Shown one piece after another: positions 12,401-24,400 of a stretch of DNA of 64,000 nt (position 1 is the stretch's first letter; every line of letters begins with the position of its first letter). The notes under the pieces were generated by a model. It searched no databases. It had not been told where the DNA came from and saw nothing but the letters and a program-made list of their open reading frames with translations. Origin of the DNA: Lepas anatifera (Eukaryota; Arthropoda; Thecostraca; Lepadidae); assembly GCA_034440635.1 (NCBI GenBank), contig JAOTON010000047.1, positions 1-64,000 on the forward strand. Direction: 5' to 3'. The translations under genes and the position numbers were made by a program.

Positions 12401-15400
12401 GGAAAACCAGGAGGGGGGCGAATTTCGCCCCCCCAGCGGGGCGCCTGTTAAGACACGTAAGACATCGTAGCAATTACCGAAGGCTGGCTCAAACCAGCCA
12501 CCGTATCTCGACTGATATCAATTATTGTCTCATAAATGGGGTACTTCATTTATCATATATAATGGTTACTTATAATTTTTAATTATCATTGTTTGCTTTA
12601 GCTAGCACTGACATGAATATGAGCTCCAAGAATGTTTACGGTTCACATAGGGGAGAGGCGTCGTCGATATGCACAAGCATGGACGCCGACTGGCGCGCGG
12701 CCGGTGGACTCACGTTGTAGCAGCCGAGGCAGACCCAGTTCTCGTCTTTGTTGCTGCAGTCTTTACAGGGGGCGCCCGCCTGGATCCCAGACGCCGGCAC
12801 CGGCTTCACGCTGTCCAGGTGGGGGCACTGCCGGCGTGCGAACCGGGTCACAGGCCCACCGCACGCATGCCCCTTCCGCCAACACCTGCATCTTGGGCGT
12901 GAGGGCAAACTGGTAGGTCAGATCATACTGCTAATTTAGTGTCAAGGTCAATGAAAAGTCTTTCGTTCATGTGAGAACTAGTCTTTCATGTCGTCCTTTT
13001 CTTAGATCAGCTAAAAAGCGTCGTTGACGAGTATTGGTGAAACATGCTGAAGTTGGTCGGACGTAACGTGACTATCGGTGACAGGGACCACGTGCAGGGG
13101 AGCCGCGTGAGGCGCTAGTGCAGCGCAGACTTACCGCCGACATTGCGGTGTGTGTTGGGGTCTGTCCGCTCTGGCGCTTGTGGCCGCTGCTGCTGGCACT
13201 GAGAGCGCTCCCGGCCGTGGCGCGTGCACGAGTGAGGCCGGCACCTGCGGCCCAGTGGCTGGAACGCGCCGTCTGGGCCACCGCCCCGCGCCACCGGCAC
13301 TGTTGCACACTGGGGCAGCCCCGCCTCGGACTCAACAGAGACAAACGCTTACGGTTCAACGCCGCTTCTCATTCATTCGAGGCACTTAACTTATGTGGCA
13401 TTTAAACCGTTTGTTCTTTGATCATGATTTTCTGTGGTTAGTTCCCCTTGATACTGTTATTTGGGCGAGACTCATAAGTACGTAAGATAAATGAGCGTGA
13501 TGCCCCGGTGTGTATTCTCGTGACATTGAAGCACCTTGCTAAGTTGTGGCCAGTATTTCTAGAACGGTACAGCTTTAGTGTTGCCTACCACAGTGGCCAC
13601 TGAATCGCTGCCATGCATTCGGTATTTTAATTTTTGTGTGCCTTATGTCGTCATTTCTCTCGCTGTAATATGCGACAAATATTGTGTGTGAAAGTCCAGA
13701 CCAGGACCGTTAAAGGGAGATACGTGAAAAAATCGTATTTTGGTTTCTTGCTATTTGAAAAATCTTGATTGTGAAGCTGTCAATCATTTTTGTATCTTCG
13801 GCAAAATTTTTGGAGGTCACTCAACAATTATTGAAATATGTTAACGGTACCGGTAAAAAGCTAAAACCTGCTCTTCATGTCAATGTTTTCAAAAACTATT
13901 CAAAGTTTTAAAGTAAATGCTTTTGTATATGTTTGTATGTGTAAATATGTCTGTTCTCCTGTATTTGTTTTCGAATTAGTTTTACATAGCCTATAAAAAG
14001 TACAAAACGAATAAGTTTGCCCTAAAAATATTGTATAAAATAATTATTCAAGTCTTCAATCGTTTCGTACCTCGGGTCTTCAGTCGCTTTTTACAAATTC
14101 CCAGGATGACGAAACTTTTGCGTTAGATAGGTCACGTGACCCAGGTATGGGAATTCCTGGGGTTCTGATTGGTCAATTGTGATTTCTTTAAACTCCTATA
14201 TTTCTGTTTCAAAATAGTTTTGGAATGTTAAGTAATCTTTTCTGTGATAGTTCGAGGTTCTACACCAATGTTTAGAACATATATGACCCAATTCTTAGAG
14301 AAATTGATGGTCATAGCCGAGGCTACGTTATTTGATCGATATTGAGAATCCTCGATAAGTCGTCTAGAAATATTGACTTTGAGTGCAATTTTAAAGCATT
14401 TGGAGGCGGAATTTGCAAAAATGAGAATAGTACTTCTGAAAGAACTTTTTGTGACCTTTTGATCTAGCCAATACAATTTTTCGTGTATCTCCCTTTAACA
14501 TAACTTCTGAGAATGGAATGGTGTAAATTTGTTGACAGCGTGCTCCGCTGTGCGTCGTCCGTGGTATCGACCGCGACAGTCTGTCTTGCACCGGCGCGCG
14601 ACGCCCTGACTCACCCCGCTCGATTGTCGGCGCGACGAAAACACCCCCTCAAACGCCGAAAAACTGCAGCCACGCGTTTAGCCGCGTGCGGGGGCGAGGG
14701 GCCGGAAAACGGCAGATGGGGTAGATCTGGGAAGACCCTCGAGGCTGTGCATGGCTCCCAGAAGAAACGATTGGAGGGGGGAGAGTTGCCGGAAACGTTC
14801 TGTAGTTTTTTACGTTTGCATATTGTTTTTTACGCATTGGCTCCTTCAGTTTGAGAGTTGTTCCACCCTAACCCCGAAGCCGGTCCGCCCCGCGCCCTAA
14901 CGTATTAAATGAAATGATATGCCCATGTTCCCAGTATTCTGTATGCGTCTTTCTGTCCCCATAATACCCTCCCAATAAGGTGGGGGTTGGCGACAACATA
15001 TTTCCTCGGCAGCGGTGTTTCTTAAAACGTGCATTGACGGGGGCGGGTTTTTCGAAAACTGCCCTCGGTTTTTTCGGAGACAGCATAAAAACGGCGGCGT
15101 GTGGCGCCGCCGTACTTCATCATTTTTACAACTTTTGTCAAAATTTTAAGGTTAGGTCATCTCAGGTTATGTCATCAGTACAGGTCAAGTGACCTGACCT
15201 AAAAAAGCTTAAGATAGCATAAGTCGGAACAGGGTGAACTTATCCGATTGAAACTCATTTCGCATAATGGACCCACCGAGTTCTCTAAAATGTGTTCTGG
15301 TATTTTTTATATCGATGACTTAACACGCGCATTGACGGGGGTCTGAGCCACCTTCGCATTGACGGGGGGCGGGTACCCGCCCCCTAAGGTCTCGAGAACC

Positions 15401-18400
15401 ACGTTAGGTAGCGAAAACGGTAAACGGCGTTGGGCTGCCCATCCACTTCTCCATCGAAAACATTTGAACCATTTTTTTGTCAGGTCACATTTAAGGTCAC
15501 GAGAGGTCAAAACATGCCCGTCATAGGGATAACATGTAAATTAAGTTTTTCGGCCATTACATCTGAACAAGTAAAGATAGAGCAAAACGACTTAAACTAT
15601 ATGAATCCTCTTAGCAAGCCGAATCGAATGATATATAATTTGACCTTGCTAGGTCAAATCAAGGATTTGACCTGACCTGAGGTCAGGTCAGGGTCAAATT
15701 ATATAAAATGCATATCATTAGAACCGCAAAGCCCAGGCGAGTCTAATGCAGCTAAAATAAATGCTCTATCACCATCCGTTACTGAGTTATTCCGTAAAAA
15801 CCATTTTTCCCATGTATTTCCAATGGAGAGGTCATGCCTCGTACCTGACCTTAGGTCATCGAAATAAAAATACCGGAACATATTTTGGAGAACTCGGTGG
15901 GGCCATTATATGATATGAGTTTCAATCGAATAAGTTCACCCTGCTCCGACTTATGCTATCTTTAACTTTTTTTGAGGTCGGGTCACTTGACCTGTACTGG
16001 TGACCTGACCTGAGATGACCTAACCTTAAAATTTTCACAGAAGTTGTAAAAATGATGAGGGAAAAGGTATACCAAGTACGGCGGCGCTACGCGCGGCCGT
16101 TTTTCTACTGTCTCCGAAAAACCCGAGGGGGCGGTACCCGCCCCGTCAATGCGCGTGTTAAGGTCAGGTAGGAGCCATGACCTCTCATTGGACATAACGC
16201 CGCTTAATGTTTTTCGCTACCTAGAGTGGTTCTCGGGATCTTAGAGGGAAGGTACGGTACCCGCTCCCCCCGTCAAAAGCGAAGGTGGCTCAGACCCCCA
16301 TCAGTGCGCATGTTGAAGTCCCAACGTTGTTTTGATTGAGGAAAAAGGGCAAAAATAATGGAGCGGGGAGTGGTGCGGTCCAATAAGAGTAACTAGTTCT
16401 TTCCAATATTTGTCTGGAATCCCAGTCGTCAGATCGCCTGGATATGGAAGGACACTCCTGCCTATGTTTTAAATGAGTAGTGGGTAAAATGTCATAACAT
16501 TTGACGTGGGGTTTTCTAGGGCACTAACTGCAGAATAAGCAAATGTATCCTTATGGACTGAATGTTGGCCCCTTTTCCCGGAGGCAACTGTAGAAATACA
16601 ATCCGATGAGATTTAACTAATTTTTTTCTGGGAATGCTTTCAATGTAGTTGCTTAACACGCGCATTGACGGGGGGCGCGTACCTGCCCCCCGGTGTTTTT
16701 CGGAAATATCATGAAAACGGCGGCGCTAGCGCCGCTGTACTTGGCATACCTTTTCTCTCATCAGTTGTACAACTTCTGTGAAAATTTTAAGGTTAGGTCA
16801 TCTCAGGTCAGGTCACCAGTACAGGTCAAGTGACCTGACCTCAAAAAAGTTTAAGATAGCATAAGTCGGAGCACGGTGAACTTATCCAATTGAACCTTAT
16901 ATCACCGAATGGGCCCACCGAGTTCTCTTAAACTTGTTCCGGTATTTTTGATATCGATGACCTAAGGTCAGGTAGGAGCCATGACCTCTCCATTGGAAAT
17001 ACATGGGAAAAACGGTTTTGACTAAATTACTAAGTAACGGATGGTGATAGAGCGTTTATTTTAGCTGCATTAGACTCGCCTTGTCTTTGCGGCTCTAGTG
17101 ATATGTATTTTGTATAATTTGACCTTGACCTGACCTCAGGGCAGGTCAAATCCTTGATTTGACCTATTAAGGTCAAATTATATATCATTCGATTCGGCTT
17201 GTTGCGAGGATTCACATAGTTCAAGTCGTTTTGCTTTATCTTTACTTGTTCAGATGTAAGGGCCGAAAACCTTCATTTACATGTTATCCCTATGACGGCC
17301 TGTTTTGACCTCTCGTGACCTTAAATGTGACCTGAAAAAAATGGTTCAAATATTTTCGATGGAGAAGTGGATGGGCTACCCAACGCCGTTGACCGTTTTT
17401 CGCTAAATACCGTGGTTCTCTAGATCTTAGAGTGGGTACCCGCCCCCCTCCCCGTCAAAGCTAGGGTGGCTCAGACCCTCGCCAAAGCGCGTGTTAATCA
17501 TATCATAAACGAGCCCGGAATTTTTCCGGGGGCTAGGCTAGGGGCCCAGTGTGAGGGTCTATGCTTCGATGGCCCTATCCGCTGATTGCATCGGTCAAAG
17601 TTAACGCTCCAGGGGATGAAGTAATGAAGAGCGCCAACTTCTCCATCAGTAGGACTGGCCACAGGGGCTTTGAATTATCTGAGAAGGCCCACTGGTTGTT
17701 CACAATGAGACACACATTTGTGGCTGCCTCCGGGTCAGTCGCCAGCGCTTCCTTTAGGAGGCCTTTGGGATGGCTTGCAGTTTTGTCTGGGGTTTGCAGT
17801 CGGGACCGCTCGGAACTTGGCTTCACTCTCCACCGCACGATGTACTTTCCTGTTTTTCTGCTGACCCAGCGGTGTCCATTGTGGGGCCCCTTGACCTCCC
17901 AATCCCGCCCCGGCACCTGACCATTCACGTTTACAAGAGAGCATCTGGAAGCCCAATTGAAATCAAAAGTTGGCCGCTACGGAAAATGTGTGTCACAGCC
18001 GAAATGCAGCGCGGTGTTTGCGGAGTGGTTTGGCAGGTGTTGCGGCCGACCAGCGCGGCGATAACAGTGCCGGTCGCGGTCAGTCGTCACTGAGTTCACA
18101 TGCCGGAGCACCCCGCACCCCGCTGTCGATACCGTGCTATTGACCGGCCTGCAATATTCAGCGTGCGCGCTGGTCGTGAGGCCCCACGCCCGGTCACGGA
18201 ACCCTAATTCCGGCCACGCTCCGTGGAACGGCCTTTTTGCTGGAGGTGTCTGTTACATGTGACCTCGTCCAGTCCTTCATTTGGCTGAGATGCTATGATT
18301 CTGGGTCCAGCTGTGAAACATCTGAAGGCATGGGCGGATCCGGGATTCCCGACCGGGAGGCGGAAATTAATGTGGGAAGTTCTACCGTTTGCAATGTCCG

Positions 18401-21400
18401 CTCATCCGCGACTACCTCTCGCTCTATAGCCTTATATACTTTGTCTTTGTTTTTGGAGCACGTTTCGTATTTATGTGCAAACGCAACTTCGTACTATTTT
18501 GCAACATTGTATAAAAACGGACGCTCGGAAAGTCACTCACTAAACCTTTAAATCATACCTGCCCCCCACCTGCCGGAACCCTTCCTGCCGGACCCATCAA
18601 AGATTCGCCCCTTTGCACACAAAAGTAAACACCCCCCAAATCTCCCCCACTGACAACCAAAAAGAAAAGTCACAGTCACGTACGAGATAAAAGTTGTTAG
18701 AAGACTAATTCATCTAAGTACACTTGAGGTATTTTTGTGGGGAATGAATTTCGCTACTCTTAACGATAAGCGGTTAAAGAAGACCCTGGCGCTGACTGCT
18801 TAAACAGAATTGCTCTGCAGTGCCAAGCGTGATGGAGAGAGATTTACGTCGATTGTGTATTTACATGTGGAAATCAATACTGTTCATTTGCACATACATG
18901 TGGTCACCATCGTCCTGTTTACGGTTGTAGTCAATCAACGCTAAGACACAGGCTGTAACTATCTACATATCTGACCCCCCTGGTTGCGTGGCAACATTCT
19001 GCGTGACTGACACTATGAGGAACCCGGAGAAGTCTCAGTGGTCAGCGGTGGGTTCTGCTGCTCCGGGGCTGGGGCCGCTAGTGCTGGGGTAGTGACTTCG
19101 GCCGATGAAACGGGGCGACCTTGCGCATTGTTGGCTGTTTCCCATTCACAGTTGCTGTCTGGGTACTTGCGTTTCTAGCGCTACTCCCCGGCCTTGTCGG
19201 CGGTCGTGTGACCACCTTCGTGTGTTTTGTCGCAGGCTGCATGACAACCTTCTTTGGCCTTCTCGGTTGCTGCTTGTAAGCCCTCGTGGGTTTTTCCGGC
19301 AGCTGCTTTTAGGCCCTCGTGGGTCTTCTCGGCAGCTGTCTTTAGGCCCTCGTGGGTCTTCTCGGCAGCTGTCTTTAGACCCTCGTGGGTCTTCTCGGCA
19401 GCTGTCTTTAGACCCTCGTGGGTCTTCTCGGCAGCTGTCTTTAGGCCCTCGTGGGTCTTCTCGGCAGCTGTCTTTAGGCCCTCGTGGGTCTTCTCGGCAG
19501 CTGTGTGGCAACAGTCACTGGCCTTTTCGGCAGCTGCATGTAGGCCCTCATGTGCTTTCTTTGCAGCTGAGTGGCATCCTTCGGTGACTTTTTCAGCAGC
19601 AGTAAAGCAACATTCATGGGTCTTTTCAGCGGCTGTTTGGCACCCCTCCTTGGCTTTGTCGGCGGCTGTATGACAGCTTTCCTTGACATTCTCTGAACAC
19701 TCGCTTCCTTCCGCGCTTGTGCGTTCTGCAAGATATACCGAACTTTGTAAGACTGAGTTTTCTTTCTCATGGAATGATTGCTGGGTAATCTCTCCCCATG
19801 TTCTGCATGCATTGTTTAGGTGCAGGATATACGAGTATAATGAAAAGGGCTGCTACCTTTTTTAGTCATAGCCATCTTTGTGGCTGCGGGTCGGGTCCAT
19901 ATTTTGTGTTATTGAATCAGAAAGCTGAATCAAACTGAAGTCTGTATGACAGACCCAAAACCGGTTGCTTCTTCAGCGTCCTCGCGTACTCACCGTCGGA
20001 GCCGTTTTCCTTGGCCATGGCTGCGGTGGGGGTGCTGTGTGCTGTGAGGCCCTCTGGCCGAGCGGCGCCTTCTTTATGCCCGATGGCGCTGCAGCGGCCA
20101 CCTGTGCTGGTCAGGTGTTGCCGGTGAATCAGCTGGCCTGCTGATGCCGGGGCCGTCTCATGGTCATAGTGTCACCGGCGCTGAAGGCGTAATTGGTGCC
20201 GGCCGCGGTGGCCGCGAGCCGATGTCTGGGCACAAGTGTGCTGCTAATTCTAGCATGCAAGTCGGCGACTCTCCGACCTCACGATTTTAGCCTGGTTTCA
20301 CGAGTCATCTCTGTTATAATATGTAATAAACACGAATTTAATTTTCCTTATCTTCAGGATATCAAGCAGAGTTACGGCTGGTGTATGATGCTTGTGTTGG
20401 TGAAGCCATATACCGCGCCAACGGCCATAACGGTCTCTCAATGTTGAATGCAACTGCGAAATCCTGCACCGCGCACGACTCGCCGTGGTCCGCTCCTGTG
20501 CCAACCGGTGTATGCCCTGCGTGCGCAGACCTGGGCCAGGACCTGCTGCTGGAGGTGCTGACGCACGTGCAGCCGACCCACGTGCTGGAGCTGGTGCACC
20601 CGCACAAGCAGCAGTACAACTTCGCGGCGCGGCTGACGCCCCAGTGGGTGAACTCGTCGGCGCGCAGCTGGCTGCTGAAGCGCTTCCTGTCGGCGGAGGC
20701 CCCGCGCCGGCCCGAGTTCAGATACAGACACCACAGCCTCACCGCCCTGCTGGACCCCCACCACCCGTACACGAGTGGCGGCCCGGCTGGCGACGAGAAC
20801 CAGAGGTGGGTACCGCCGCCAGGATGCGAAATACCTCCGGATAGAAGTATTATCTGTGGATCTCTGCAGTACACGAAAAAATATTCAATAAACGGAATGC
20901 TTGGGTTTATTGGTAACGCTCATTTACCCATGGGGAAAGACATAGGTGAGTGTGCTGGGGCGGTGATTGCTGAGCCCGGGCTCTGACGCCGACCGGTTGG
21001 CAGGCTGGCGCCGTGGATGTCGCGGCAGCTGAACACCACGGCGATGGTGGCGGCCCTGGAGTCTCCCGGGCACACCCTCTGCCAGCTCGTGCCCGTCTGG
21101 TGAGCGCTTCTGCTAACTTGGCAGTGCTTAAAATAGGCTTTCAACAACATGAGTGAACATACCACAACCAGGCTCATGATAGTACACATCGCCGTGAAGG
21201 TGGTGTAATGGTGTCATTATCTGTACCTGTGCTTGAGGGTTCCTTTGCTAAAGAGACATTGTGCCCGCTCGTATTTGCGGTGATACCTGTACCTGACTGC
21301 ATCATGTTCCTTATGTTTTGTTTGAGCATCCGGCTTTGATAATTAAAACTTTTGCGAGGTAAATAATTACCGTCTGCATTGTGTTCGAATATGTGATTTT

Positions 21401-24400
21401 CGTGAATGCGAGCGACCAAGACGGAGTGAAGCGATTCTAGGAAAATGTATTGATACGCATACTTTACCAGTTGGGATTTTTATCCGTAACCGATGCGGTT
21501 TTTCATTGCTTTTCAGCGTTTTGCAGTCTTATCACCTATCACAACCAAGAAAAGTCATTTTTGTCAAGCATAACATAAAAACCAGCATATCCGTAGAGTC
21601 CTGCAAAAGATAAAAACATTTCATTGACTGAAATTACCTAGATTGATGATGCCCCAGTGACCACAGTGTGACCTCAGATAACCCGGGTGACCAGGAGAGC
21701 AGTGCCCCCCCACCCCAAAAGAGGAAATAATTCACGTGCCAGGGGGTAATCGCTGCTGACGTCCCGCCACTGTGTGACCGGTGCTGACGTCCCGCCACTG
21801 TGTAACCGCTGCTGACGTCCCGCCACTGTGTGACCGGTGCTGACGTCCCTGCGCCGTGTGTGACCGGTGCTGACGTCCCTGCGCCGTGCGTGACCGGTGC
21901 TGACATCCCTGCGCCGTGTGTGACCGGTGCGGGGTGCTGGCCGCAGTGTGGCGTGGTCGGCGCTGGCCGTGCGGGTGCGCGCCGAGCGGCTGCTGCCGCA
22001 GCACCTGCTGCACGCCGTCAACGGGTGCGTGGTGGCGCTGTGCCGCTCCGACCCGGCCTGCTGGCTGTCGCCGCCAGAGCCGGGCCTCTTCTCCCTGCTG
22101 CCCGACCACACGCCGCCGCCCGACTGCCTCGGCTTCGGTACGTACCACCGCTGCACACTGGGAACATTGCCACTTTTAGCCTGAATTTATTCCTAAGGAC
22201 AGAGTGCATGAATTAATTTTACTAATTTGGCTGGGCATCAGTTGACCAGTGATCAAATGACAACTTTTCACACTGTACCCAAATTTGGATTTAGCACGTG
22301 AAGAGGAGGCGTCGTAAAGTACGCCCTTAATCATTTTCCAAATTAGTCCGATAATTATTCGGAGACAAACAACGTTATTTGGCTGTATTTCTGGAAATTT
22401 ATATGTACGTCGATTACTGGGAAAAATTGAAACTAGCCAACAAATTGTTTCGCTTATCGACTTTCAAATTCAAGTCTACATTTGAGATCGCCGTAGTGAC
22501 GTCGTCGCATCAAATTGCATTGTATGACCTTAGAGACGCCTCACACACGCGAGTCACTGCTCCTCGCCCAGCCGGAAATGACCTCAGGTCAGAGTGCGCG
22601 ACCCGCCGACAGGCGGCAGCCGGATGAACCCAAAGGCTTAATCATAAACGGGTGTCAATTAATGCAACAATAACTTGTTACAAAACACGAAATTCCTTTC
22701 TCATTTCATAGAACATTTTACTTTTCTGGCCGGAAGAGCTGTTAACGCCATCTCCGGTAAAAGCCGGCGGAGGATCGCACAAGTTCTGGTGTGGTGCTGC
22801 AAATAGTCGGATTCGGGATATTCGAACTTGGACACTTGGTCGGGGTTGCCATCCGAATCACGGGGTGTGCCAATTTTTGGACCTAAAAACCATCAGGTGG
22901 GACTAAAGAAAATATTAGGCGCGCGCAAAATTCTATCACGGGGGTCGAAACCTTCCCCTCAATAGTCGCATCCTAGGGAAAGGGATGAGAAGTGACATTC
23001 CGGAGGCAGCAGCAGACTTTCAGGGGGTGACGGAGGTCGATCGAAGAGGGATGCCCTCACTTGTCCCGCCCCCCCTCCTCCGACCCGTGCCGCGGATGGT
23101 GCCACCACATCCTACGGCTGCCATTATCGCTAAAAAGTCCACAACTCCACAACCTCATTAGCTTTTGCTTTTGCGGCTGCACGTGCGCCGCGCCGGCTGG
23201 GTGCATTGCCATTAAGATACAAACATTTCTCCAAGAATCGCAAGAAGTTGCTGGAAATTTTTGTTCGATCGTACCTAGAATTGTCTGCCGTGTCCTAATT
23301 ATACATTTCTGAGCGCCAATCGACATCACTAGTAGTTAAAACCATACACATTTCTTGGATATCCAATATTGAAAGTGATTAGAAGGAAGGTCCAATATAA
23401 GCTTATATAATTTCATTCCTATAATTTTTACGAACCTGACGGTTGGTTTGGACATAAAAAGTCAAACCTTTTTTGCCGCCCCGGTAGCTCAGTTGGTAGA
23501 GCGTTGGGCTAAGGCCCGCTGCTCAGAAACATGCGGTGGCAGTGCATGTCCAGGCTTGGGATCGGTTCCCCTGAGACTCTCCGGCGCTCAATAGTTTACC
23601 TGACGTATGTCGGCTGGCAACTGGCTGGTGAGAGGGTGACCTGAGCGGGCCGGCCGTCCCTGTGCTTTGTGGGATGTTAAACTTTGTTTCTAAATTAACC
23701 CTTCATTGTGGGAGTTGCTCGTTCGGGTGGTGGGGTCGGATACTCCGTGACAAGTTCGTCGAGGACTAGTGAGACTTCAACAGCCAAACGGGGAACAACT
23801 TGGACAAAATTTATAATAAAAGGCTTTCCAGAAATACAAATTTTGGTATACATTGAACAATATCGGACGTCTCACTTCAGTTCATATTTTGTTCCAACTT
23901 TCTCCGACTTTAGAGTCATTTTTCACGCACTTACGGAAAAAAGGAGACAAAAATTAATTCTCACCATAGTAAAATGTGGACCATTTTCCACCAATTGAGC
24001 GCATGTTTTATCCAGAAATCAATATTTTTTACTTTCGCCCAAATTCCGGCCAGGGTGGAAAAGTTGCCACTGGTGCCGGTCGGCGCTGAGCCGCACCCAC
24101 CTGAAAATGATCCCTCGATTGCAGCACAAAAATTATATTAATTCGCATTTACTTATGTTACGTTTTTGCTTTGTGCACATGTGCTGCTCTTTCCATACAT
24201 GTTCCCAATATCTCGTCCTCACTGTCTCATTATAATTTCCCATCGCCTCTGCGAATTCAATCAAAGCATGTTATTTAACACGTTTCCTTCTTTCGGTAAT
24301 AAAACATGTGTAAAAAGGCATATTGAGTGTATGCACTGGAGCTTTAATCTAAACCCTTATGAACCGGATCAACCTTTTGCGATATCACCAATCAGGTGGC

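Noticed and set aside
13072..13359. Further upstream HDAC6-type coding exon in GC-rich sequence
   Set aside because: Three frames are open but none shows deacetylase motifs; only the ATG-TCG-GCG before a GTAAGT donor was used.
17575..17928. 117-aa minus-strand ORF as a gene
   Set aside because: No motif, splice partner or start context; kept only as an unassigned note.
19105..19673. Repetitive ORFs in other frames of the 33-bp repeat region
   Set aside because: The 33-bp period keeps every frame open; only the minus frame with AAEKTHEGLK has a spliced ATG, matching phases and a sensible amphipathic repeat.
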